Assembly: GCA_025558075.1 (NCBI GenBank)
Contig: JAHLKF010000006.1
Location: 496,001-560,000, forward strand
DNA: 64,000 bases
Direction of reading: 5' to 3'
From: Gaertneriomyces semiglobifer
Taxonomy: Eukaryota > Chytridiomycota > Chytridiomycetes > Spizellomycetales > Spizellomycetaceae
Of this stretch, positions 21,632-33,466 are shown one piece after another. Position 1 is the stretch's first letter. Each line of letters begins with the position of its first letter. The translations under genes and the position numbers were made by a program. The notes below the pieces were generated by a model. The model searched no databases and was not told where the DNA came from. It was given only the letters and a program-made list of their open reading frames with translations.

Positions 21632-23260
21632 CTATTCTATAATGATTCTTCGGCGCTTCCTGGGTAGGGTCAACCCGTCCATGTCGTCGTCGGTTTGCTC
21701 ATGTCTTGCTATCACCTCTTTGAATGAGGCAACGGACTCTTGATCTCCACTCTGTTGATGGGATCGCTCTGTGTCAACGGATTTCTGCGAAGATTCATGC
21801 GATTCATTCATTGGGTCCACCGGATTCTCCACTGATGTGGGCATATTGACGCGTGAAAGCTGTTCGTTCCGACCAGAGCCGGAGCATTCCACATTTGAAG
21901 GTTCTTCCCTACTTAATACATCGGGCATCTGAACTTTCTCAAAACTTTTGCGCGGCTCGCAGTTGGTAGTCGCACTGTGATGTACATGTTCTGTGTCAAC
22001 TGGATCAGTAACAGGAGGCGCCGCACTTGGTTCAGGCCGGGCAGTCATCGCAACCGGATCCTCGTGTGACGTCCTCCTCTCCGCACCAAATGAAGGTGTG
22101 AGTGACGTGGTAGAATCCTCCGTGGCGACGTTCAAACGTTCCTGGTTTGGCGAGCCATCCTGGTTCACCGCTTCCGTGGGAACTCCAGCCGGTTCCATCA
22201 ACCGCTTTATTCCCGTCATATACTCTTTATGATTAATCCATGCATGTCGCACATAACTTCGATTATTTTCACCGCTACTTTGATTGCACATTACTCCGCA
22301 AATGCGACACAATAGCCCCCGCGACGAGCTCCCTTGACAACGCCCACATTGAGTGCAGACATATCGCGCTGTGGCGAGTTCAGAGAGATGGCGCGTAAAA
22401 GACCATGATTTGCAGGTGAGATAGTTGGAACAGACGAATGAGAAGAGGGATCGAGCAGAGATTGTCGGTGGAGTTCCGGCTGCAACGGATGGCGCGGCGG
22501 CCGAGGCGGAGCAGGCTCTTGGGGTCCGTGGCCATGGCTGTAATGTACGACGAGAATGTCGCATTGTATACTCTGTATCCAATGGATCGTCCTCTTCTGA
22601 ACTGATCGTATCAAGCAAAGGGTCTTGAACAGACGTTGCCGATGGGGCAGGGGAGTATTCCACAGCGAATCGTTCTGGTCCCGGATCCACTCCAGCATCA
22701 TGGGTCATTACTTCCGTTTCATCATCGGATATCAAGGAAACAACTCTTTCATTGGTATTTGCCGAGGGTTCAGCGCCAGATGTTTGTGACGGTACGAATT
22801 TGGATGAAGAAGACCGTTGGGAGCAAAATGATACAAGCTCGTCATTCCCTTCCTCCTCAAAGGGATCCTGCTTTACTTTTATCGTTCTTCGCCTGCCCCT
22901 AAAGCCTTCACTTCCCCAACCCGAATCCGAAGTTCGCTCAGCCTTTACAGCGAACACATCTGATCCGACAGCTTCGCCCCATTCTACAATTAAATAGTCA
23001 TCATCACTCCTCCCATTCTCAACCTCAGATATACTCTTCCCAGGAGTAAGTTTTTCACCGTTCCTCGTCCATATACGGATAAAGCAAGGATTAGGTTGAG
23101 GTTCGACGTCTTTTCTTAAAGCGAGCGCGAGGCGCTTGAGGTCGTGGATGCGAAGGGAAGGAGAGGACAAGATTAGAGGTATCGCATCTAGTGCGTCCGA
23201 ATAGCGAATCCAGATCTCATTCTGTACAGGTGGACGCTGCAGCGGTGATGTGTCTGCCAT
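21632..23260 (-). CDS. Unassigned protein with ubiquitin-like N-terminal region and Cys/His-rich zinc-binding segment
   Basis: Single exon, 542 residues from the ATG at 23260; the frame extends to a TTG at 23302. I do not recognise the family. Residues 1-100 look like a compact folded header with alternating beta-type stretches (NEIWIRYSDALDAIPL, FIRIWTRNGEKL, YLIVEWGEA), which could be ubiquitin-like. Residues 110-270 are acidic and disordered. A Cys/His cluster near residues 300-350 (CTQCGRCQ, CRICGVMCN, then RHAWINHK) has the spacing of a treble-clef or double zinc site. The tail is acidic and low in complexity. It may bind nucleic acid or protein. Head to head with seipin. Confidence 0.65.
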   Translation of the reverse strand: MADTSPLQRPPVQNEIWIRYSDALDAIPLILSSPSLRIHDLKRLALALRKDVEPQPNPCFIRIWTRNGEKLTPGKSISEVENGRSDDDYLIVEWGEAVGSDVFAVKAERTSDSGWGSEGFRGRRRTIKVKQDPFEEEGNDELVSFCSQRSSSSKFVPSQTSGAEPSANTNERVVSLISDDETEVMTHDAGVDPGPERFAVEYSPAPSATSVQDPLLDTISSEEDDPLDTEYTMRHSRRTLQPWPRTPRACSASAAAPSVAAGTPPTISARSLFSFVCSNYLTCKSWSFTRHLSELATARYVCTQCGRCQGSSSRGLLCRICGVMCNQSSGENNRSYVRHAWINHKEYMTGIKRLMEPAGVPTEAVNQDGSPNQERLNVATEDSTTSLTPSFGAERRTSHEDPVAMTARPEPSAAPPVTDPVDTEHVHHSATTNCEPRKSFEKVQMPDVLSREEPSNVECSGSGRNEQLSRVNMPTSVENPVDPMNESHESSQKSVDTERSHQQSGDQESVASFKEVIARHEQTDDDMDGLTLPRKRRRIIIE

Positions 23261-23362
23261 ATGTGTGATGAGTCTCCTTTCTCTCGTCACAGCTCTGGTC
23301 AAATCGCGTTCAAGCGTCGCACCTTGTGAAGCGATATGTATTGCGCACAGTAACGATAGTTG

Positions 23363-23396
23363 ATAGGGAGGATCTAGTAGTCTATAGGGAGGATCT
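23363..23396. repeat. Short direct repeat in divergent promoter
   Basis: The 13-mer ATAGGGAGGATCT occurs at 23363-23375 and again at 23384-23396, a 21-base period. It lies between the Cys/His-rich gene and seipin and could be a duplicated regulatory site or simple slippage. Confidence 0.6.
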
Positions 23397-23534
23397 CATT
23401 CCCATCTCACTCACGGGTACCGAGTACTCCTTCCAGGTCGTATAAGATGATCACGTATTTCAAGAATGTATAGTCATTTGCAACGTTTACATCAGGCACC
23501 AGAAGGAGCTAACAGCCGATTTATATGATAGAGA

Positions 23535-25314
23535 TTGAAGCGGCATGTAACGACTCCTATCCAAGGCTTCCGTGCATCATGTTACGACACCATCACTTCC
23601 ACTAAGACGCAGCATTTTGCACTGAACACGGTCATCTTCTCTGTGGTGTTCGGGACGTTTCTTGCTGTTGCTCTTGCGCTATATGGCATCTTCTATTGGG
23701 CATATGTACCTCAGGTACGATGGGTCGTGCCTGTTTACATGCAGTTTGGGTGAGTATGATATGTTCCATTGTCATATTGGACCGAGTGCTAACAAAAGGA
23801 CCGGCGTTGCAGGCTTCCAGACCAAAAGCAGCTACCGAGTGCAATCGTACATTTCCATGACTCTGGATATCAGGTAAGAGAAGACGCCTGCCGCGGTTGA
23901 ATGGCATCTGCAATTCAGTGTTTGACTAACCGAACTCTTTAAGTCAACGATTCTGACGCACGAACAACATTACGACCTCAGTCTAGCCCTGACCGTTCCG
24001 GATTCCTCACGTAACCTTCATCTTGGCAACTTCATGGTCCATCTCGACCTACGAACGAAAGCAAATCAGACAATTGCGAGCGCTAGTCGACCTGCCTTGT
24101 TGGAATACCGGTCGCCCTTGCTGCTAATAATGAGGACTATCTGGCGAGCGATGCCGCTCGTTCTTGGGTTCGCGTCCGAATCGCAGACGATAGAAATACC
24201 TTTACTGGAGAGATTTGAAGAAAATGAAAGGCTGCCAACAGATCACGCGATCTTGCGCTTATCATCCCCTGACCTACAGTTATATTCCTCATCCTTGCAA
24301 ATTGAGGCCAACTTCCAGGGTTTGCGGTTCTTTATGTACCACTGGCCGGTAACGACCGCTGCTGTATTTATCTCTTTTTTGATGTTGTGGGAGACTATGT
24401 TGATGTTCGTCGTTTGGCGATTGGGGCAGAGCATATTGGATAAGAAGGAAGAGGAGGATGCAAAGGGCGCTAGCGAGACGACGCATTCCGACTCAGGGGA
24501 GTCGATGGCAAAGGATTACGATGACATGAAGGTGGAAAACGATGAAGAAGAACGGGAAGCACTCATGCAGGTTGATGAGGGCATGTCGGATTATGATATT
24601 GATGACGAAGTATTCTACGCGCCCACCAGGCGGGTTCCTGATATCGCAGTATCACATCTCCCGCTATCGCCTCATTCTTATTCGTCGGCACCATCATACC
24701 GAAGTGATCCACTTCACTCTCCACCGCATTATCCCGTTTCATCTCCATCCCCGACGCTTTTATTGGAGCCGTTACCTCGATCAAGTTTACCTATACGGGG
24801 ATCGGCCAGTAGCGTGCCTAACTACTCGTATACGCCGGGAATGTATGGGTCTCCTTCTGGTGCTGCAGTTGGAGCAGGCACGACACCGTCACCTTTTAGC
24901 TTGGGTGTGGGCGGTACGATTACGAGAGATATGGATGAAAGACTTCAGCAAAACTTGCAGTCCATAGTAGGGTTACGAGATGTACCTGATTATGTGGACG
25001 CTTATGAGCCACTATTGAGACGACGGTACCGGACGGGCGATTCGGAGTCGGATCTGGTGTCAGAGACGCCAGACGAAGTTGGGGATGCGGTTGTGCCGAA
25101 CGTTGTCAAAAATATCGATCAAGGATTACACAGGGAAGAGCTGGATGCCAGTTTTATGGAACGAGAAGATACGTTCGTGCACCACAGCCACGAAGAGGGA
25201 GGACGCGGCGTTGAAGCTGGAGATTCGAATGGTAGTTTTGACCCTGGTAATGCCCGAGGTGAGGCGAGTGGGACTCCGTGGAATGACAGAGGAGCCGACT
25301 TCAAACCGACATGA
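23535..25314 (+). CDS. Seipin (lipid droplet assembly protein)
   Basis: Exons 23535-23749, 23813-23873 and 23944-25314 give about 548 residues. A first membrane helix (VIFSVVFGTFLAVALALYG) lies near residues 32-50. The lumenal seipin core follows, including QLPSAIVHFHDSGYQ across a junction and YDLSLALTVPDSSRNLHLGN. A second helix (VTTAAVFISFLMLWETMLMF) lies near residue 228. The long acidic, Pro/Ser-rich cytosolic tail is bigger than in yeast Sei1. Seipin oligomers sit at ER-lipid droplet contacts and organise triglyceride droplets. The 5' end is unresolved: base 23535 is a TTG just after an in-frame stop, and no ATG precedes the first helix in this frame. An upstream exon joined by an AG near 23533 is likely. 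Confidence 0.85.
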
Positions 25315-26121
25315 AGGGATGGAACCGTTTTTGGATAGTGTGAATATCTGTTGGCAAGTGTACACAATTTTGATGACCGACTGCGCTACTGCTGCGCATG
25401 GCGTACCCACCCGCGATATCACTCTCTGCCACTGTCTGCTGTGCGTGCCCTTACATTCTCTCTAGCCATGCCTGCTTTCCATCCTATTTGCATCCATATT
25501 CGCAGTGTAAATGGTTATTATGATTCCAGTGAGAAAATCGGCTGCGAAGCTGTCAATTAACACGTCGCATGGCCCAAAAAGGCAAGTCGTGTCACCGCGT
25601 CTCATTGGCGATTTTCCTGCGCTGCCAACGGTGGAAACGGAAGCGAGTTCGGTTCAAGGCCAGCAGCGGTGCAGCGACGACGACTTGGCATCGGAAAGCG
25701 GGAGAACGGACTAGACGGCAGACGGCAGAACGCAGTGTTAACGTCCGTGTGTGTATGTGTGCGTGTGTATGTGTGTGTGTGTGCTTTTCAAACTGTAATA
25801 ACGCCACAGCACCACGGTGATTGAATATCTCTGGCAGGTAGGTCGGCATTTTTGGTATTGGGCATGTGGTGTGGTGGGGAATGAGATCTGTGTCGACAGA
25901 GAGGAGCATGATGAGTATTGACGGATATGTAGCTTCAAAAGGTTGTCATATTGTTGCGAATTCTTATCTGACATCAGTCGTATACAGCCCGTGTAGAATT
26001 TAACCTGTTTTGTTCGGAAGACCGTGGAGGGAGGAGCATTGCGAGTTGGATCTCCTGCCTATTGCCTATCCAATTACCCGAAGACATCAAAGGGCGTACC
26101 ATATGAGGGCAACAAGACTAG
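25315..26121. other. Intergenic region with GT tract
   Basis: About 800 bases between seipin and the TPR gene, both on the plus strand. It contains a GT-rich simple repeat and otherwise only short frames. No RNA gene is seen. Confidence 0.45.
25747..25783. repeat. GT/AC microsatellite
   Basis: A 37-base alternating purine-pyrimidine tract is mostly GT with a few TA or GC interruptions. It lies about 340 bases upstream of the TPR gene start. Confidence 0.85.
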
Positions 26122-29100
26122 ATGTCAGGACCACCACCTCGACAGAATCAGGGTGTATACATACCGCCTCGGAGAAATGTTCCGACTCGGATAGCTCGTG
26201 GATCATCTGCAGCGAGCTTGAATGTTATCTGTAATGGACCAACAACAACAGGACCCCCAGCACCTGGAGATGTCAATCGTGCGCAGACTTTACCGACATC
26301 GGCTGGCGTGCAAATCGCCCCACGAGTCGCATCATCCATGCAGTCTTCCGTGAGCATTCCCTCGCGAGGGGCTTCGGCTCATCCTCTCCCAGAGAGGGCA
26401 CCATCGAATCCCTTAGTTCCGCCGCGCGCTACGTACCATGTACAGCAACATCAACCACAACAGCAACAACCACCGCCAGGTCAGTCACGAAGACTGACCA
26501 TGACAATGCACCAGCAGTACCCTCCACATCCAACTCTTCAAATGCCCCTTCCTATGCCACCGCTTCATATGCCAAGCCCCGAGTTGTACAACACTCAGGC
26601 CGCTTTCCCTTCACCACCCCACCTAACACAACAGCCATCGCCTCAACCATCTACTCATGAATATCCGTACATACCGCCAACTCATGCATTCCCAACACCC
26701 GAAATTCCACCGCCTCCGCCTGATGATCTTCGTCGACCTCTTTCGTTCCATGCATCCGAACCTCCAGAAGTTTATATTCCACCTCGACGGGAGACCCGAC
26801 GTTATTCGTTCAGCGAGACGTCATCATTGTCTTCTGTTGATGAAGACTCGCCGTCTACTGGCTCTGGTAGATTCAGCCGAACAGGTTCAGAGATATTTCC
26901 ACCTGTAATCCCACCGCGCTCTAGTGGCTTCATGATACCCATGCGGAATACATCCGTGCAGAAGCCCAATATCGATACGTTGCTTGATGAGGGCGGAATG
27001 GCATTCGGTGCACCCAGACATAATGTGGAGGAAGCGTTATCAAAGTGGAGACAGGCGCGAGAGCTAGCAGTGAAAGAAAAGGACCTGTTACGAGAAGCGA
27101 AGGCGCTGTCGAATATTGGGTGTGCCCTTCGAGCTCAAGGAAGGCTTGAAGAGAGTTTGGACGAGTTGCGTGAAGCTTGGAATGTTACTACCCAATATGT
27201 TGCCGAGTCTGCGTGGAAATCAAACTCCATGTGGCTTCAATTGGTGATGAGGCATACGGACATCGATGCAGATATGGACGTGGAAGAACCGAGCAGCTCG
27301 GCCAACAATGCGGCAAATCGAGAGCAGGGCCACATGGATCCTTCACAAGGCCCACCTATAGTCGTATGGTTTCTGCAGCTGACCACCAACCTGGGAAATG
27401 CATTTTTCTGCTTGAAGCAATTCCAGGAAGCTATTCATTATCACGACGTTTGTAAAAGACTTGCAGAAGCTGTCCTTGAAGACTACCCCTTACCACCGTC
27501 CTTCAACGCTGCGAATGTTTCACGCACTTTGTCGAGCCATTCATTGGAATCTGCAGAGACCGACGAGGAAGCACGCAGGATATCATTAGATAACGGTCCT
27601 TCCACAAAGACGAAGATTAAGCTATCCTATTTGCACCGTCAAACCCTCCTAGCGCAATCTCGTTCCCTAACACACCTAGGGTTGTGCTATCAGCAGTTGG
27701 GATTGGACGATGAAGCTTTGAGTACCCACCGGCAAGCGGAAAGCATCGTCACGTTTTATTCCGCTAGACTACAGGCTTCGACTTCTACGCGAAGAGCATC
27801 GCTCTCGAATCCGCAAGCTATTCCAATGGAGGTGAATGCGGCGCAGGCGGCGATTGTTGCTAACGTCGGGACCTCATACCACGCCAAGGGGCAGCTTCCA
27901 AATGCTATTCACTGCCACCAAAAAGCCAATAAGCTTTTTCGAGATGTGCACGACAGAGTTGGGCGGTCTAAACAGGATGCGAATTTGGCAGCACTAAACT
28001 TGGAGGTAGGCAAGGCACTGAATACGCTGCAGTGGTTGCGCAACACTGGTACTTCCACGAAAGATGCTGGCGGGGTCAACATTGCTGAATGCCGTCGCTA
28101 TTGGGGCCCTCCACGCCTTGAGATGCTCAATATGGGAACAGGCGCATTAGATGAAACCTCTCCCGAAATCATTGGTCAGCCGCTTTTCGATCAGGGCATT
28201 TTGAACTTGTACGAATCAGAGCGGATTTTCCGCGCCGAGAAGGATATGACCTCACTCTCAATTGTTTGGGTAAACCTTGGTATGTTCATTGTGATTGTTT
28301 CTTTGCATGGACTCTAAACTAAACTGCCTGAACCTTAGCTGCTGGTTATATATTACTGCACCAGCCTTATTTGGCCCTTCATTACTTGTCACGACTAGTC
28401 CCCGAAGGAATGTCTCCCGCGTATGAAGCCAATGCTATACCGCCATTCATTGCGCCGCATGTGCACATTACAATTTGTCAAGCGCTCTTTCTTCTGATAC
28501 GCCTGATGCAGGAGAATCCATCGCGACCCTTGTTCCCGCCGGCGACATCTGATGGCCCCTTGGATCATGGCACTGGTCTGCCAGTTATTGACCCGGTACC
28601 CATCAATAGGCTACTGAAGACGGCGGGCATGGGCGATGTGGATGTCTCAAGACTAACAATTCGGACGCTTCTGGACCTGTTCCGGCAATCCAAATCAGCC
28701 TTGAATGAATATATTAAGGAACGTTCACAGAATGCCGCAGCCATGTATACGTATCTGGAGGGAAACTTGGGCAACACCAGCGGAGATAGTGTTTTGGTCA
28801 AGAGTGAGGTCTTGAGTTTGAGCATTGGAAAGCTTGGCTGGGTGGGCAGTGGCGATGCCTCTGTCATTTCAGAGTGTTTGGACGAAGGTCGATCGGCACT
28901 GGTCAAATGTGTACATGAGCTTGGAGTGGGTGCTGTCAAAGGTTTCCTTGGAATTTTGAGTATAAGCAGTGGTGCATTCATGCCATTGGATAGCCGGTAT
29001 TATGATGTGGTGGAGGAGCTGTTGGAGACGCTTCGCAAATGTCAAGAAAACGGCGAAGATGGCCTGGTCAGTATGGCCACACTGGGACCTGCCGTGTTGC

Positions 29101-29426
29101 CGCTGATGATTGATTTAATGTGTTACGCGGAACATCAACGCGCGCAATCCACCGCGCCGCCAGCCATTAATGTTCCATCCACACCATCAGCGCCGGAGAT
29201 CATTGAGCGCCTCTCGGTCGCTGCACGAAAGATTTTAGGCGGAACCATTGGTGTCTGCCCCGAATGCTTAGATGAGTTTGTAGATAGTTTGGTCCAAGGC
29301 ATAGAAATGGCGGATGAAGAGGGCAGTAGCTTGGAAGTAGTATTCTGTGGAGTTGGAGCCAACAGACGCGAGCCTACGTTGAGAGAACGTGTGTACCCGT
29401 GCGAACATTTTACGTGGAGATTCTAA
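26122..29426 (+). CDS. Proline-rich TPR protein of unknown function
   Basis: Two exons, 26122-28279 and 28339-29426, 1,081 residues; the 59-base intron (GTATGT/TAG) restores VNLAAGYILLHQ. Residues 1-280 are rich in Pro, Gln and Ser and hold two copies of YIPPRR. At least four TPR-like helix pairs follow: ALSNIGCALRAQGRLEESLD (near 327), NLGNAFFCLKQFQEAIHYHD (near 420), HLGLCYQQLGLDDEALSTHR (near 517) and NVGTSYHAKGQLPNAIHCHQ (near 580). The resemblance is to GPSM/rapsyn-type TPR arrays. The C-terminal third is helical and ends in a Cys-containing region (CPECLDEF, YPCEHF). It is probably a protein-interaction scaffold; I cannot name an orthologue. Confidence 0.82.
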
Positions 29427-29673
29427 TCTGCATTCGCGAGAAGTTTGGAACATGTCGTTAGATCTGACGTAGTCGGGCTTGCTTGTCGTAGCGGCGATTA
29501 GGTGAATAGTAGTACTGATGCCCAAGGTTGTGTGTGAGCTTTGTTGTCACCAATATGTAATTTGCAGCCGTGAAGTTGTTCGCAACGAACCCTTTTATAT
29601 GAAATTTCCACCAATATCGGATATTACATGACAAGCCGCCAAAATAAAAATACATAAACAGGAAACCCCAAGT

Positions 29674-32017
29674 CTAGTATCCTCCTCTACCACGGCCACC
29701 TCGGCTGCCTCCTCCTCGCCCACCACGGCCCCCGAAGCTGCCACCCCGAGATCCTCCGCGCGAGCTCGAACCATAAGCCCCGCGACCTGAAGACCCATTG
29801 TAACCTCCACGTCCACCGTAGCCGCCATTTTGATTGTTTCCACCAGAGTAACCACCTGAACCGTAGCCGCCTGCACCGTAACCGCCAGAAGACGGTCCAT
29901 TCTGAGGCCGTTCCTGCAAGTCAGGAAGTTCTGTCGCAATCTCCAAAGCAACGCCTCGACCATTTCTCCACTCAACGCCCGCGATTTTCAAAGACCCAGT
30001 ATCTTCCGATATTTCCACCTTGTCCGCTACGACATCCACAACAGCACCCTGTTCGTCTTTGCACATTCGCCAATTCATAGTGTCCTCAAAAGTCAAGCTG
30101 GGGAAAGTCCGCTGGCAAATGGCGCGCACGTACCCAACATTTCGAATCGGTTGCTCAAGACGAAAGAGAAGGGTGTAGTACCCTTCATTGGCGGAGAGTA
30201 GTGATCGGGGCGGAAGCGGTTTCGTTGTGTTACAGAGTAGAGCGAGGGTTGCGCTTAGCGCCTGAACCGGGTCATCGAACTGTGTAAGAAGAGACTCGGC
30301 AGTAGAGTTGAAATAGGGGAGCACACGTGGGTCTACTGTCTTGATTGAGGTCAAAGTATCAGTTGCCCGAGCGGAAACGATGTCTTTGGGTTGCGGCGCC
30401 GCAATCCGCGTGAACTCTACACCCGCGCGGCGAGTAATTGCTTGCAAGAGGTACTCCTGCTGTGTTTTATAGAACGTAACACAGACACCCGACTTGCCCG
30501 CACGACCGGTACGGCCTGAACGATGAATGTAGGTATCAACATCGCTTGGTGGCTCACAGTTAATAACAAGATCCACTTCCGGAATGTCGACTCCGCGTGC
30601 ACAGACGTTGGTAGCAATCAGACATTTGAATTTCCCATCTCTGAAACCCTGCATTGCAACCTCGCGTTGCTTCTGTTGAACGTCTCCATGGATGACCTGG
30701 GTACCGAAACCCTGCATTTTCTCGTTCAGTCCAAGTTCATTACATTCGCCCTTTGTTTCAACGAAGACAATTGTACGCCCTTGACCTCCACGGCCGTACA
30801 CCGCAACAATATCGCCAAGAACTGAAGCGCGGTTTTGCCATCTTGAAGGAACGGCGTAGTGCTTGACAAGGTCGGAGGTTTTGTGCTTGTCTTTTCCAAT
30901 CATGTCAACTGTAGCCTTATCTGGTCTCATATACTTCGACACTGCCTTTGCAATCCAATCCGGAAGTGTTGCACTGAAGAGCAATGTTTGTAGAGACGGT
31001 GCATCGGGAGTGCTGGCCTTCTGTTCAACAATGGCTTGCAACACTTTTTCCATTGCATCAGCAAAGCCGATATCCAGCTATCAGGAGCAATCGTTAGTTA
31101 GTTCTTGCGATACCTTCAGCATAAGGGCAAATTTAACGCACCATTTGATCGGCTTCATCCAAACAAACAAACTTCAAGCCGCCAAGCTTAAGGTTACCGC
31201 GGTCGATATGATCAATGATACGTCCGGGTGTGCCCACAACGACATCCACGCCATCGCGCATCGCGAAGTATTGCTCATTGTAGGGTGTACCACCGTACAC
31301 GCATACAGTGGCCAATTCACCACCCGCCGTGCTGTCGAACTCTTTGTGAACTTGCATAGCAAGCTCACGTGTCGGCGCCATAATTAAAACCTTGGGCATG
31401 CGTCCACGGGCAGTGTATGCACGCGGGTCGGTGCTACGGTCACGCTTCAACACCTCAATCATTGGAAGAGAGAATGCCAGGGTTTTCCCAGTTCCTGTCC
31501 TTGCCCGTCCAAGCAGGTCCTTTCCATCCATAATCGGCTTTAGAGAAGCGGCTTGGATTGGGAATAACTGCGTAACGCCACGAGCCTCGAGGGCCTTCAA
31601 AGTAGAAGGCGAAAGGCCATGAGACGAAAGCCGCAAGTTCTCTGGGATCTCTGGAATTGGGACTGCCTCGCCATCTTCTGCCCGTTGCTTTTTCACAGGC
31701 GCATTGTCGTCCTCCACCGCGGGCGACGACACCGGCTCTTCATTCTCTTCATTGCGCTTCCGCTTCTTGTCTTTCTTATGCTCCTTTTGTTCCTGACCCT
31801 CGGTGGTGGTATCAATGGGCACATTCACATCGTCCACCTTCTTGGACTTTTTCTCAGCCTTCTTGTCACGCTTTTTCACACTCGTGTCGACATTCTCATC
31901 TGTAATCTTCTCCTTCTTGTCCTTCTTTTCTTTCTTGTCCTTCCTCTCCTTCTTGTCCTTCTTCTCCTTGGAGGGCGAGCTGTTGCTGCTGGTGCTGCTG
32001 CTGCTGCTTTTACACAT
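29674..32017 (-). CDS. DEAD-box RNA helicase with GUCT domain and RGG tail (DDX21/DDX50-like)
   Basis: Exons 31142-32017 and 29674-31077, 759 residues; intron GTGCGT/TAG. Residues 1-75 are Lys/Glu repeats typical of nucleolar proteins. The helicase core has a Q motif, ARTGTGKT (motif I), PTRELA, TPGR, DEAD followed by QMLDIGF across the splice, SAT, ARGVDIPEVD and HRSGRTGRAG. A GUCT domain follows at about residues 579-665 (YYTLLFRLEQPIRNVGYVRA), and the last 70 residues are Gly/Arg/Tyr repeats that should bind RNA. GUCT with RGG defines the DDX21/DDX50 (Gu) group, which works in rRNA processing and pol I/II transcription. The expected location is the nucleolus. Convergent with the TPR gene. 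Confidence 0.92.
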
Positions 32018-32529
32018 GGTCGTAGATGGCCTGTCGTTCCTCGTTCACTGAAGTGGCAAATGCTTTTTGCCTCGTTGCGCTTCGCCAAAACAAACTCCAA
32101 TGCTTACGTAATCCCGCTCTCACGTGACTGACGCGCGGCGACAGCGTCGGCCCGGCGTTGCGATTGAAAGGCATTCGCTGCGAAGGACAGCCTCGATGGA
32201 TGAAGGAAGCCTTCCAGGCGTTATCGTCCTTGGGAGGTGGAAGAAGGAGGGAAAGCCTCGTTGCCGGAGTGTATTCGTTTTTTAATACATTTCATTTCTT
32301 TACAACGGGATGGAACTGCTTTCAAGATAACAAATGCCGATCCTCCTCCGCCGACGTGCGCCGCCTTCCGATATAGGGTGACTGACAAAGACCTTTGACG
32401 GTCTGGTTGTTATAAACCTTGAAGGAGGCCCTGCTTTCTACGTAGGAAGGTGTTGGTTCCTTTAACGTCACACTTGTTCATCAGCCTGCACTTCCGCGGA
32501 GGTGATGATGCGCAGAACGGACCAGTGTG

Positions 32530-32605
32530 TAGTAAACTAACCGGTTAGTTTGTTGCTATAGAGAGCCTTTCCGTGGGTAACTTCTATATCTGGGTTAGTT
32601 TACTA
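32530..32605. repeat. 76-bp element bounded by 13-bp perfect inverted repeats
   Basis: TAGTAAACTAACC at 32530-32542 is matched by its exact reverse complement at 32593-32605. The left end is also part of an 18-base perfect palindrome (32534-32551, centre CCGG), so three copies of GGTTAGTTT-type sequence lie within 76 bases. No clear target-site duplication is visible. It could be a tiny non-autonomous element relic or a cluster of binding sites. Confidence 0.6.
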
Positions 32606-33357
32606 TGTCATAGTATCCGTCATTCTATTTGAGAGGGGCATTGCCTCATTCAGTAGCCATTTCTCATTCCCTGGCTCGTTCGGTCATGTTTGTCTAACCT
32701 TTGGGCCTTTGACGTTGCTGTGCAGCTTCTGGATACAGTGAAAACACCTCCGCTACATTCCCGCATCGAAATATGCCGGACAACGGTCGATCCTTCAGAT
32801 TCACTGTCATTCTCGAAAGAAGGCGTGCTCCATTGCCGGTCTGTTCGTGCCGAATGGCGAACAATGGCCTCGTTTGGAACAAGGTAAATGTCCCACGGTT
32901 GTGAATGTCCCTTAGGGTGCGGAAGGGGACATGCGGCCCTATTATGTTGGAAAATTTGAAAGAGTCCAAGAGCAGTTGCTGTTTTTATCCCCATCCGATT
33001 AGCTATTCTTCAATCAGCCCATTCACCCTCAGCGGTGCACGGCCGGCGGATACAAGCCATTTGCGAGCACAATGGATTTGACCTCACGACTGGAAATTAT
33101 GGCTAGGTTTGTCATGAGCCTGAAAGGAAGCTGGCGTCTTCAAACAAAGACCATGCTCTCTGATTAAGAGCAGATACGTGTCATTGAGGCCTGCGCCCTT
33201 GACTGTTCCCTGCGCCGATATCCTGCCCCTTCAACAGCGGAAGATGAAAGCGTCTTCTCGATGGCCTTCTCCGCTGGCTGATGGGATACACTGGCTTGAC
33301 TGAGGTATCGCACTTCCGGGCACGTTTGGGCGATCGTGATGCATGCTCATCGGAATC

Positions 33358-33380
33358 TATATAAGAAATTTCTATATAAG
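33358..33380 (+). promoter_or_regulatory. Duplicated TATA-box candidate for the BTB-like gene
   Basis: TCTATATAAG occurs at 33356-33365 and again at 33371-33380, a 15-base period, about 90 bases before the ATG at 33467. The motif and distance fit a TATA element with a short 5' leader. Other intergenic regions here lack such a clear match. Confidence 0.5.
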
Positions 33381-33466
33381 GCGCAAGGCTTCACCACTCT
33401 CGGTCCTGTCAGCCTACTCACGCCTTTCCCTGTTCAAAACTGCCTCCCTACCAGCTATTTGCTATA

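Larger units (their letters stand above)
32018..33466. promoter_or_regulatory. Long divergent intergenic region (DDX21-like / BTB-like)
   Basis: About 1,450 bases between two outward-reading genes. No supported gene. It contains a small terminal-inverted-repeat structure near 32530-32605 and a double TATA motif near 33358, both listed separately. A 114-codon minus frame at 32650-32994 has no motif and is not called. Confidence 0.5.

Noticed and set aside
31868..31975. CTTCTTGTC-like tract as a simple repeat
   Set aside because: It is the coding strand complement of Lys/Glu/Asp repeats in the helicase N terminus, so not listed as an independent repeat.
32650..32994. 114-codon minus frame in the DDX21/BTB intergenic region
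   Set aside because: No domain, mixed composition, no splice signals placing it in a gene.
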